DNA from: Bacteroidota bacterium
GTDB taxonomy: Bacteria > Bacteroidota > Ignavibacteria > Kapaibacteriales > UBA961
NCBI GenBank assembly: GCA_018266765.1
Contig: JAFDZU010000024.1
Coordinates: forward strand, 21,619-57,282
DNA length: 35,664 nt
Direction: 5' to 3'
Made by a program: the position numbers and the translations under genes. Shown here one piece after another: positions 16,052 to 23,512 of this stretch (positions are counted from its first letter, which is position 1; each line of letters starts with the position of its first letter). The notes under the pieces are model-generated. The model did no database searches, was not told the DNA's origin, and saw only the letters and a list, made by a program, of their open reading frames with translations.

Positions 16052-17977
16052 TTATGGCTCTCGTCGTTCAGTTGCAATACCGAGATACAGCGGAGCAAAT
16101 TGTTCTATCATCGTTGGAAGTTCCTTTTCTTTTCTTGGAATCACTTTTACTGAAAGATTGAGTTTTTCGGCTCTCGATTTGATTTCTTCGATGGCAATAC
16201 GGCACTGCGGACTTAATTTGCCACTTGCGTCACCGCCGTAAGGTTGGAGAATAATTGCAGTAATGCCGTTACTTCGGACAATATTCTCGACCATCGAAAC
16301 AGTAAGCATCGGCTGAATCACTGGCAATAAATAATTACTTGCTTCCAAAGAATGTGTTTTGGTGCGAATGTGTTGCACAGGAAGAACTACTGTGCGAATA
16401 GCAGCAATATCACCGAGTGTATCGGTTGCCTTGAGCGTTAGTTCAATAGAATCTGAATTGCAGAACGAGCGAAATTCATCACTTTGAATCGAGAATTGAG
16501 CCGGAAGTTTATCATTTTTCGAGGAAGCAATACTTTTGCCTGCTACAAAACATTGCCACGATTTCAATAGCGAACGCGGGCGAGCATCCACTCCAAGTTC
16601 TAATTGTGAAGGAGTAATCTTGATTGCTCCTTGACGCGGGATAATCGGGGCAAGCAGTTTCGGCGAATCGGTCTGTAAATCTACTCGAGCATATTGCCCT
16701 TTGGTGCGAGCTGAAGTAGTGTCCGATGATTCAACCGCATGAATTACCACCCGACTATCGGCAATATTCCACCGTTCCACAAGATACTTTTTCACAGTTT
16801 CGGTGCGTCGTCCGGCAAGTTCGATTGTTTCTGATTTGGTGGACTTATCTGCCCACCCGACAACCGTAAGCGTAGAGGTTGTATCTAATTTCATTCGTGA
16901 ACCAAGTATATCGAGCGTTCGCACATAGAGTGAATCCACATCAGAAGTAAGAGTTCCTTCCGAGAACAGAGAGGTTTTTGGGTAATTGAATTGTAGGGGA
17001 AGTTTATCCGAGTTTTGGGTGAAATAGAGTACGGGAATTATTGGAAAACCTTTGCCACCTTGCTGCTCCTGAACGATAATATTCGGGACGAGAGTCGAAA
17101 GCATTATTTCAAGTGGTTGATTCTGCTCAATTGCCGCCTTGTATTGGGTTTGATACAGATCAAGTTTGCCTGCGCCGCCTGTTCTGTTCGATGCAAACAA
17201 TGCAGTTTCACCGTCTATCAGCGCAAAATCCGAGTCGTCGTATTCTGAATTTATCTCCGAAAGCGGCACAGGCGGTTGCCATAATCCGCCAATTTTAACC
17301 GAAAGGAAAATCTCATATCCACCTTTTCCACCCCATCCGTCCGATGCAAAATAGAGCGAATCTTCTCCTGCGAGAAAAGGAGTGATTTCGTTACCGGATG
17401 AATTAACAGCATCTCCGAGATTTAACGGTTGCGACCAATTACCGTCGGTTTGTTTCCGAGCAATCCAAAGGTCAGTTTCGCCAAATCCGCCCTCTCTATC
17501 TGATGAAAAAACCAAAACCGAACCGTTCCGTGAGATTGTCGGATGTGACGAAAAAGACTCACTCGAAAGCCCCTCGACAAGTGAAGGAGGATTCCACACC
17601 GAACCATTAACGAAACTTCGGAAAATTGCAAGATACGAACGCCGCTCACCAAGTCGAAACGCTGAAAAATATGCTTCGCCTTTGCTTGCTATGGTAAGAT
17701 ACGACTGATTGCCACGCTTGGCATTGAGGACATCATTCAGAACTGCCGGAGTGGAAAACGAAGTGCGGGAATTTTGCGAAGCAATATAAAAAAGTGAGCG
17801 TCCTGACTTGTTGGAATTGAAATGCAAGAGGTTCTGAACTGGATTCCATACGGGGGCAAAATCATCATCAGCCGAATTTAACTCACTGCAATTCCGCACA
17901 TTCCCCCACTGCCCTTGCGCGCGGGATAAGCAGGTAACTATCATAATTAACAGTAGTATAAACAAATATCGTGTCAT
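16052..17977 (-). CDS. PD40 beta-propeller/OmpA-family envelope protein
   Basis: 641 residues. A signal peptide (about 1-21) carries a Cys in LIMIVTCLSR that could be, but poorly fits, a lipobox. Residues about 30-275 contain PD40-type propeller repeats (LVFSSDREGGFGETDLW, LYFASDGWGGKGGYEIF, ALFASNRTGGAGKLDLY). An OmpA-like domain spans about 300-430 (VVGWADKSTKSETIELAGRR, TVKKYLVERWNI). The intervening beta domain and a second, degenerate OmpA-like end (about 545-641, QPYGGDAS) copy the C-terminal layout of the protein at 489-2555. The propeller plus OmpA combination suggests an outer-membrane-associated, peptidoglycan-contacting protein. The cytochrome b-like gene follows at 47 bp on the same strand. 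Confidence 0.85.
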   Translation of the reverse strand: MTRYLFILLLIMIVTCLSRAQGQWGNVRNCSELNSADDDFAPVWNPVQNLLHFNSNKSGRSLFYIASQNSRTSFSTPAVLNDVLNAKRGNQSYLTIASKGEAYFSAFRLGERRSYLAIFRSFVNGSVWNPPSLVEGLSSESFSSHPTISRNGSVLVFSSDREGGFGETDLWIARKQTDGNWSQPLNLGDAVNSSGNEITPFLAGEDSLYFASDGWGGKGGYEIFLSVKIGGLWQPPVPLSEINSEYDDSDFALIDGETALFASNRTGGAGKLDLYQTQYKAAIEQNQPLEIMLSTLVPNIIVQEQQGGKGFPIIPVLYFTQNSDKLPLQFNYPKTSLFSEGTLTSDVDSLYVRTLDILGSRMKLDTTSTLTVVGWADKSTKSETIELAGRRTETVKKYLVERWNIADSRVVIHAVESSDTTSARTKGQYARVDLQTDSPKLLAPIIPRQGAIKITPSQLELGVDARPRSLLKSWQCFVAGKSIASSKNDKLPAQFSIQSDEFRSFCNSDSIELTLKATDTLGDIAAIRTVVLPVQHIRTKTHSLEASNYLLPVIQPMLTVSMVENIVRSNGITAIILQPYGGDASGKLSPQCRIAIEEIKSRAEKLNLSVKVIPRKEKELPTMIEQFAPLYLGIATERREP

Positions 17978-18133
17978 CCTTGATTTCTCTAATGTATCGG
18001 GCTGATGCTTAAATTTTAATATGGAAGTACAGCAGTTCCGGTTTCGTTGTTCAATTTTGACGTAAATTTAACGAATATTCCTTGAATTTTTGTGCAAGAT
18101 GTGGAGAAAACAAGCGGAATGATGGTAATACAA

Positions 18134-18167
18134 GAAAAAGCCCACGAAAAAACTCGCGAGCTTTTTC
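18134..18167. terminator. Hairpin with A- and T-tracts, possible terminator
   Basis: GAAAAAGCCCACGA (18134-18147) pairs with TCGCGAGCTTTTTC (18154-18167) at 12 of 14 positions around a 6-nt loop. No gene ends next to it on either strand, so its use is unclear; it lies about 160 bp upstream of the PD40/OmpA start. Confidence 0.5.
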
Positions 18168-18229
18168 CATAATTTAAGTTAGTCCGTTTTAAAGCGACCT
18201 CCAAGACGGGAAGTTGATATTCATTTTAG

Positions 18230-18309
18230 GGCTCCGCTCAATGAACATCAAAGAAAGATAGAATGTGTCTTATCACGCAGGGCATTGAGCGAAGTCGAAA
18301 TGCTGTCCT
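18230..18309. repeat. 80-bp interspersed repeat, copy 2
   Basis: Matches 4295-4374 at 75 of 80 positions in the same orientation (GGCTCCGCTCAATGAACATC ... GAAGTCGAAATGCTGTCCT). The left palindrome arm is partly decayed here. Confidence 0.8.
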
Positions 18310-18352
18310 GCATTTAAAATCAATGCAAGGAAAAAATTTAGATTGTTCATAC

Positions 18353-18388
18353 AAAAGGCGCATTCATATATTAGGGACGCGTCTTTTT
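18353..18388 (+). terminator. Weak terminator-like hairpin
   Basis: AAAAGGCGC (18353-18361) pairs with GCGTCTTTT (18379-18387), 9 bp with one G-T pair, around a 17-nt loop, followed by a further T. No upstream plus-strand gene is apparent. Confidence 0.4.
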
Positions 18389-18429
18389 CTTGTTGTGGTT
18401 ATCGGGGAATATTTGTAGTTTCGCTGAAA

Positions 18430-18482
18430 ATTATAAATTGCAACTCATGAGGTTGGTTGGTAACAACCGACTGGACGGAAAG
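18430..18482 (+). repeat. Family R repeat, partial copy 3
   Basis: TTATAAATTGCAACTCATGA, then the palindrome GGTTGGTTGGTAACAACCGA followed by CTGGACGGAAAG. It corresponds to the middle and end of the family R unit and ends 10 bp before the start codon of the S41 peptidase gene. Confidence 0.6.
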
Positions 18483-18492
18483 ACCTACACCA

Positions 18493-19507
18493 ATGAAAGG
18501 ATTAACAATAACATTATTTTTGACACTAACCTATTCCATTTCGTTTGGACAATTACTTGTTCCTGTGGACAGCCTTTATACATTTATCAAATTTAACTCA
18601 ATTCACCGAACAATGGCTAACTGGAATCAGATTGACAAATCTTTCCACGAACAAATAAAAACTGCAAGATCTCTCAATGACACAATGAACTGTTTTGTTA
18701 CAGTATTGAGAAGTTTAAATGATGTTCACTCGCAAATATTTCTCAATAATCAATATTATGGACATTATCCAAGCTTTGATGACTCGGTGTTGGTTTGGCT
18801 CAAACCTCTAAATGACAAAGCAACTTCAATGGCTAATAAAATCCATTCTGAAATTCTTATAAATGAGATTGCCTACATAAGAATTCCGTCCTTTCAAGTT
18901 TATAACCCTAAACAAATAAATGCTTACTCCCAATTACTTGCTGACAGCATTAGTAAATTATCAAAGAGATGTAAAAAAGGATTTATTATAGATTTACGGT
19001 TGAATGGTGGCGGTAATTTGTATCCGATGCTTACGGGTCTTAATCAGCTCTTAGGAAATAAAACCGTTGGATATGAGACAGATGTAAATGACAACATTAT
19101 CCGTACTTGGGAAATTAAAAATGGAAACTTTAGTATTGGCGGTTACCAAACAACCGACATAAAAGTTAAGTCAAATTCTAACCCAATAAATGTACCAACT
19201 GTAGTAATTCTTGGTCCAGTTACTAAGAGTGCAGGAAGTATGGTTGCAATTGCTTTTAAAGGCAGGCCCAATACCTAATTTTATTGGTGAGCCGACAGCT
19301 GACGGTTACACAACTTCAAATGGATATTTTCAATTTTCTTCAAATTTGACTTTAAATTTTGCAACAAATTATGTGGCTGACAGAAATAAGAACGTGTATA
19401 AAACTACCGTAAATCCAGACTTAACCATTAATCAAAGAGACAATTTTAACGATCTATTGAATGATGAAAAAATTAAAGCGGCAATCAAATGGTTGACAGA
19501 AAAATAA
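18493..19507 (+). pseudogene. S41-family peptidase split by a single-base frameshift
   Basis: The first frame runs from ATG at 18493 (signal peptide MKGLTITLFLTLTYSISFGQ) to a stop at 19276-19278. The second frame continues the same protein to 19507. Skipping the T at 19276 joins FKGRPNT to NFIGEPTADGYTTSNG, the expected S41 continuation. The joined protein has about 338 residues. S41 landmarks are the strand FIIDLRLNGGGNLYPML, the nucleophile region KSAGSMVAIAFKG and GEPTADGYTT. S41 enzymes are serine proteases that cut C-terminal tails; this one would be exported. The gene is more AT-rich than its neighbours and sits between a family R copy and an attC-like palindrome, so it is likely acquired. 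A sequencing or assembly error could also explain the shift. Confidence 0.82.
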
Positions 19508-19650
19508 CAGCCTATAAGCGTTTGGCTCAATGGCGGGTGACGTGGTAATTGTACATTCTACCTCGCATTAACTTTTGTGTCGGCAGACAGGGACGAAGCC
19601 CGCAATCCCCAACATTTCTACACCTAACCATTGAGGCAATTGTTAGACGG
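19508..19650 (+). repeat. attC-like imperfect palindrome directly after the S41 stop codon
   Basis: The arms TTTGGCTCAATGG (19521-19533) and CCATTGAGGCAAT (19628-19640) pair for 11 of 12 central positions, with one unpaired base inside, as in integron attC sites. The right end reads GTTAGAC (19642-19648), which fits the R' core GTTRRRY. The left end GCCTATA is only a partial match to RYYYAAC. A GGCGGG/CCCGC inner pairing supports a long foldable element of about 140 nt. Position right after a stop codon is that of a gene-cassette recombination site. No integrase gene is visible. Confidence 0.45.
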
Positions 19651-19670
19651 CATTGAACCTATAAAGTCAA

Positions 19671-19693
19671 GCCAGTTCCTTAAACCACCTTTC
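19671..19693 (+). repeat. Family R repeat, short 5' fragment
   Basis: AAAGTCAAGCCAGTTCCTTA matches the start of the family R unit; the rest is missing. Confidence 0.45.
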
Positions 19694-19748
19694 AACATTA
19701 TTCAACATAAAAAATATATAATCCCAAACTACAGCCAGCAACCTTCTG

Positions 19749-19800
19749 TCCTCCCGACTAAGCAAAACCAACTATTTGCACATTCGGGAGGATTTTTTTT
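19749..19800 (+). terminator. Intrinsic terminator, 9-bp GC-rich stem
   Basis: TCCTCCCGA (19749-19757) pairs perfectly with TCGGGAGGA (19784-19792) around a 26-nt loop, followed by eight T. It is the first terminator downstream of the S41 gene. Confidence 0.8.
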
Positions 19801-20056
19801 CTGAATGATTACAATTCCCAGTCAAACCAATTATTATAAACAGCTTATAACAATACTCCAAATAAACTCTCCTATTAATGACAGTGCGCTCCTAACAAAG
19901 CTATGCTTGGTTTTGGCTGTTCACATTTCTACAAACAGCCTGCTCCTAATGGAGCATCTTAAATTTCGTAGGAATGTTCTGTTTGTAGCATAGCCCCCAA
20001 AGAATAATTCCGTAGGAATGATCTATTGTCCTTCATTGAAAATAGAATATCCGTTT
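19801..20056. repeat. Intergenic nested palindrome (CTACAAACAG / TGCTCC-GGAGCA)
   Basis: Within this gene-free stretch CTACAAACAG (19929-19938) is complementary to CTGTTTGTAG (19979-19988), and inside it TGCTCC (19941-19946) pairs with GGAGCA (19951-19956). GTAGGAATG occurs twice, near 19968 and 20011. This resembles GCTCC/GGAGC intergenic palindromes common in many bacteria. No coding capacity is seen. Confidence 0.6.
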
Positions 20057-20154
20057 AAAGTCCAGTCGGTTGTTTACAACAGACTTCAAGTATTTACCAA
20101 CTATAACGTTATGATGAAGGTTGGTTGATGTAGCCCCTCCGAATGGGAAAATTG
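20057..20154 (+). repeat. Family R repeat, copy 4
   Basis: AAAGTCCAGTCGGTTGTTTACAAC, then ACTATAACGTTATGATGAAGGTTGGTTG, then CCGAATGGGAAAATTG. It has the same module order as copies 1 and 2 and ends 4 bp before the stop codon of the leftward membrane protein gene. Confidence 0.75.
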
Positions 20155-20157
20155 CCA

Positions 20158-20799
20158 CTATACTTTATTCCGTAGAGGAAAGAAAGCCCGAAACTCACCT
20201 ACTAAGGAAATGATAAAAATCCAAATTACCATTGGAACTATAAATGAAATACCAATTTGATTGATAAGAGTAATTTGCATCATCCAACTGATAATTCCCT
20301 TCACCGTATCGCCAAACCTATAAATTCCTATACCGTTTGCTTCGGTATAGCCGACAATTATCAACCAAAGCACCGCGGCTATAAATACATGGATAAAAAG
20401 TAATCCTATACCCAGGGATTTCAACCGATGTTTCCAGCCGATAGGTGTAGCAAGCATTAACGCCAAAAACATACTCGTCGGCAAATATCCTTGCAGATGA
20501 GAATTAGCTCCCAATTCTCCAAGCACAGGTCTTCCATCGGTATAGTGATAATTTTTATTATTGATGCGTACAGAGATATTCGTTGCTCGGTGACCGTCGG
20601 CAAGAGTTGTTTGCTGTACATTTTTGAGAACGAATGATATCGCTACGTTTTCCCAATGCGTGCCAAAAAAGAAATTTCCATAGTCACGAAAATACGAGGA
20701 ATACTCATCGCCCAATCCCATAAACAGGAGCGCAACAAACGCGAAATAGATGCAAATAAAATGCAGAACAAAATAGAGTAACTTGTTATAATGCTTCAT
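20158..20799 (-). CDS. Membrane partner of the exosortase (exosortase H-associated type)
   Basis: 213 residues. It has an N-terminal membrane helix (about 7-27), a roughly 75-residue soluble region (about 30-105, YFRDYGNFFFGTHWENVAISF) and at least three further helices (about 106-120, 128-150 and 178-203). The start codon at 20799 lies inside the 3' end of the exosortase gene (14-bp overlap), so the two are translationally coupled. Position and topology fit the small membrane proteins found next to exosortase H genes; the biochemical role is unknown. The family assignment rests on context more than on a motif, and the 3' end abuts a family R repeat. Confidence 0.7.
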   Translation of the reverse strand: MKHYNKLLYFVLHFICIYFAFVALLFMGLGDEYSSYFRDYGNFFFGTHWENVAISFVLKNVQQTTLADGHRATNISVRINNKNYHYTDGRPVLGELGANSHLQGYLPTSMFLALMLATPIGWKHRLKSLGIGLLFIHVFIAAVLWLIIVGYTEANGIGIYRFGDTVKGIISWMMQITLINQIGISFIVPMVIWIFIISLVGEFRAFFPLRNKV

Positions 20800-21373
20800 G
20801 CTGCGGCTGCCTTTCCGTTATCGACACCCATAGCACAAACAGCGCAAGTGCGAGAATTATAAACAATGCCTGCCACACTTCAATGTGCATCAATTCAAAA
20901 TATTCACGCTTATAGATGCCTGTTAGAAAGAGAGTAATGAGCCGGATAATATTAATTGCATACAGCAAAGCCACCCCGCCAAGTACACCCAAAAGCTTCT
21001 TTTTCCAAGGGGCAGGAAATGCAAGCACCACCACGGCAAAGAGGAACGTCGGTTCGAGGGCATCACAGCCATACGCAATATTCATGGCAAATGCTTGACT
21101 ACTGACGGTCGTACCCGAGGTAGCGGTTGCAAACCCGAGAACAGAAAGTGTTGCTGACGTCACCGAAGCCACCACCGAGAGGTAAGCAGGAAGAAACTGT
21201 TTGCTGAAGGTTTCGGTGCCGGTAAGTGCGTAATAGCATCCCATCAAGAGCACAACTATTGCTAAGAATCGAAGCTGAGGCATTCGTTTTTGGAGAGCAG
21301 TACCAATCCTTTTTGGTAAAGATTGGGATGGAGTTTCGTGTTTTTTCTTTTGTTGCTTTTGTTTTGGTTTCAT
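20786..21373 (-). CDS. Exosortase, probable XrtH (IPTL-CTERM-specific) type
   Basis: 195 residues. After a basic N-terminus (KPKQKQQKKKH) come several membrane helices. The three catalytic elements of the exosortase/archaeosortase family are all present: Cys103 in AYGCDALEP, Arg144 in NIIRLITLFLTG and His163 in LMHIEVWQ. Exosortases cleave a C-terminal tripartite signal of exported proteins at the inner membrane and pass the protein onward. The gene just upstream ends in VPSLGEWG plus a helix and a basic tail, the IPTLxxWG-CTERM form, which points to the exosortase H subtype. The compact length also fits a dedicated, single-substrate system. It is cotranscribed with its partner gene (14-bp overlap). 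Confidence 0.87.
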   Translation of the reverse strand: MKPKQKQQKKKHETPSQSLPKRIGTALQKRMPQLRFLAIVVLLMGCYYALTGTETFSKQFLPAYLSVVASVTSATLSVLGFATATSGTTVSSQAFAMNIAYGCDALEPTFLFAVVVLAFPAPWKKKLLGVLGGVALLYAINIIRLITLFLTGIYKREYFELMHIEVWQALFIILALALFVLWVSITERQPQHEAL

Positions 21374-21458
21374 AGAGATTTAGTTGTATCAATCAAATAA
21401 TAATGGACTTTACCGCCCAAGCAATAAAGCCCATTATTTACAATAAATGGTATGTAAT

Positions 21459-22669
21459 TTACGCAATCCGTGTCATATTGCGCTTTGAAATATATCTATA
21501 TCCTGCAAAAAGCAAGACCATACCAAGAATAATCATACCCCATTCGCCAAGACTGGGAACGCTTAAAACACCCGTGACGAAAAAATTATTAACAGGACTT
21601 GTGAAAGTACCTCCGACATAGAAAACACCGCTGTTAAAGAGCAAGCGTGTGTCATTGACATAAACAGGGTTCAAAGCAATCGACCAAGCAGGGTCAGCGA
21701 CTCCTGCACCCGCAGCAGATAGCTTAGCGATATAATTCTTTGCCGCGCCGCCGATATTCCCGAAATTTCCTGTTGCATAGACATCTGTGCCTCTCACTTC
21801 AATGTCGGTGACCCTACCATCCGCATTTGGATTCCATGTGGCATCAGCAGCACCTATACCGGAGTATGATAGCTTAGCAATGTAATTCCTTGCCTGACCA
21901 CCTATATTCAAGAAATTGCCCCCTGCATAGACATCGGTTCCATTCACTACGATGCTATATACACGAGCATCAGCATTAGGATTCCATGTAGCATCAGCTA
22001 CACCGGCACCAGTTGTGGATAGCTTGGCGATGTAATTCCTCGTTGCACCACCAATAGTCGTGAACTCTCCTGCTACAAAGACATCGGTACCGTTTACTAA
22101 AATACGATAAAGACCAGCATTTGCGTTGGGATTCCACGTGGGATCAGCTACACCAGCACCAGTTGTGGATAACTTAGCGATGTAATTCCTCGTTGCGCCA
22201 CCGATACTCGTGAAAACACCTCCTGCATAAACATCTGTACCACTTACTGCAATAGTGGTGATAATATTATCGGCACTAGGATTCCACGTGGGATCAGCTA
22301 CACCGGCACCAGTTGTGGATAACTTAGCGATACAACTCCTTGATAAGCCGCCGATAAAGTTGAAAATTCCACCTACATAGACATCTGTACCACTTATTGT
22401 AATAGTTTGAACATAACCATTGGCATTTGGATTCCAAGTCATGTCAAGAGCGCCTGTCCCTCTATTATACCTTGCAATATAGTTACGCGGAGTGGCTCCA
22501 CACTGTGTAAAATCACCACCTATATAGAGACATAGGTAGGGTCAACTGCTACAGCCCAAACGGTACTGTTTGGTAAATCAACAAAAGCAGGATTGTGTAC
22601 TTGCGCCGTAACTACAGATGCCGATAGACATACACAACAGTAAAAAAGTACAATGAGATATTTCATCAT
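21459..22669 (-). pseudogene. Exosortase substrate with delta-60-type repeats and IPTL-CTERM signal, frameshifted
   Basis: The frame beginning at 22669 encodes a signal peptide (MMKYLIVLFYCCVCLSASVV, cleavage near TAQV) and the first propeller strand (WAVAVDPTYV), then stops at 22520-22522. The adjacent frame continues without loss (YIGGDFTQCGATPRNYIAR...) to the stop at 21459. The frame change falls between 22523 and 22541. The body has five clear 50-residue repeats (GTDVYxGGxFxxIGG, RNYIAKLSTTGAGVADPTWNP) and partial ones at both ends, of the delta-60 or propeller kind. The C-terminus is VPSLGEWG, a membrane helix (MIILGMVLLFAGYRYI) and a basic tail SKRNMTR, an IPTLxxWG-CTERM sorting signal. 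The exosortase gene follows 85 bp downstream. It is either a decayed gene or a sequence error; the start ATGATG resembles other starts here. Confidence 0.8.
21666..22427 (-). repeat. Five tandem 150-bp coding repeats
   Basis: Five 50-residue units in the exosortase substrate. At DNA level stretches such as GGATTCCACGTGGGATCAGC recur almost unchanged in adjacent units, suggesting recent duplication or gene conversion. The fifth unit carries four extra residues (WSIALNP). Confidence 0.85.
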
Positions 22670-22880
22670 GAAGTAACTTTCTGAATAAAAAAAAATGGTT
22701 TTCAATAACTTTATCAATATACAAAATTTAAATCACTATCTGCTATAATTCCCGTAAATATGAATAAATTAAAAATTTGCAAAAAAATAACAATGGGCTC
22801 TATCTCCTATAGGATAAAACCCATTACCGTAAAAGACACTATGGTACGCAAGCAATCCTTGCCGTATTTATTGCGCCTTC

Positions 22881-22970
22881 AAAGTCGAGTCAGTTGTTAC
22901 AACTGACTTCAATTAATTTTCCTGTCCGACCAGTTGTTACCAACTGGTCGTAAACACTTGCCGATAAAAC
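22881..22970. repeat. Family R repeat, copy 5, two hairpin modules in opposite orientation
   Basis: AAAGTCGAGTCAGTTGTTAC (22881 on) is the plus-oriented 5' palindrome. From about 22919 the reverse complement of the 3' module follows (CAAGTGTTTACGACCAGTTG on the minus strand). The stem GACCAGTTG/CAACTGGTC is perfect. Confidence 0.75.
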
Positions 22971-23024
22971 GGTTGCATGATGGATTGCCCGATTGATTGT
23001 TCCTTTCTCAAAGCTCCAACAATT

Positions 23025-23299
23025 TCCTTCCTCTATGACGGAATGGGCAATAGAGTTCGTAAATTTGTAAGTGCAGGAAACAAAACAACGTACTATGTCC
23101 GAGATGCAAGCGGTAATGTGATGTCCACGTATGAAAAAATCGGAGAAAATGGCGTGATAAAACAAATAGAAGTTCCGTTATATGGAAGCGACCGCGTGGG
23201 CATGGCAAAACCCAACATAACTCGTAATAATAACGACAACATAGCCCCGACAGACGAAACGATATTTACCCGCACACTCGGCTTGAAAATGTACGAATT
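23025..23299 (+). pseudogene. RHS/YD-repeat fragment between two repeats
   Basis: The translated segment YDGMGNRVRKFVSAGNKTTY, then YVRDASGNVMSTYEK, VPLYGSDRVG and GLKMYEL, is the core of RHS/YD-repeat proteins just before the hyperconserved end (normally YEL-SNHLGNV). It lacks both the upstream repeat region and the downstream core. Homology stops exactly where family R copy 6 begins (23300), and the frame runs 13 bp into the repeat to a stop at 23310-23312. On the left the frame starts in or just after copy 5. It is a remnant of a large RHS gene, or a fragment captured between repeats. Confidence 0.75.
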
Positions 23300-23447
23300 G
23301 AAGTCAAGCTAGTTTTTAAAACTGACTTTCAATTACTTACCTGATTATAAAGATATGAATAAGGTCAACTGTATTAGCCGAACGAACGGGAAATCGTTTT
23401 ATAGGCAAGTGTTGACGGGCAGTTGTAACAACCGCCCTGACGGGAAG
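23300..23447 (+). repeat. Family R repeat, full-length copy 6
   Basis: GAAGTCAAGCTAGTTTTTAA, then GATTATAAAGATATGAATAA, AAGGTCAACTG, CCGAACGAACGGGAAATCG, and the terminal module CAAGTGTTGACGGGCAGTTG followed by TAACAACCGCCCTGACGGGAAG. The last module folds with GGGCAGTTGT/ACAACCGCCC. Confidence 0.8.
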
Positions 23448-23512
23448 TTCAACGCATTGCAATAGAATGTTATCCACGAACCTACGTTAAGTAAAAAGAA
23501 AAATCACCCAAA

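Larger units (their letters stand above)
17978..18492. other. 515-bp intergenic patch of hairpins and repeats
   Basis: This gap between divergent genes holds, in order, a strong hairpin (18134-18167), copy 2 of the 80-bp repeat (18230-18309), a terminator-like hairpin (18353-18388) and a partial family R repeat (18430-18482). A short leftward frame at 18016-18204 covers the first hairpin and looks non-coding. Confidence 0.7.

Noticed and set aside
18016-18204. Possible 62-residue protein before the PD40/OmpA gene
   Set aside because: It runs through a strong hairpin (18134-18167), has no ribosome binding site, and its sequence is unlike a protein.
21666-22427. Regular repeats considered as a CRISPR array
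   Set aside because: Units are 150 bp, in frame, and encode a protein repeat; there are no short repeats with unique spacers.
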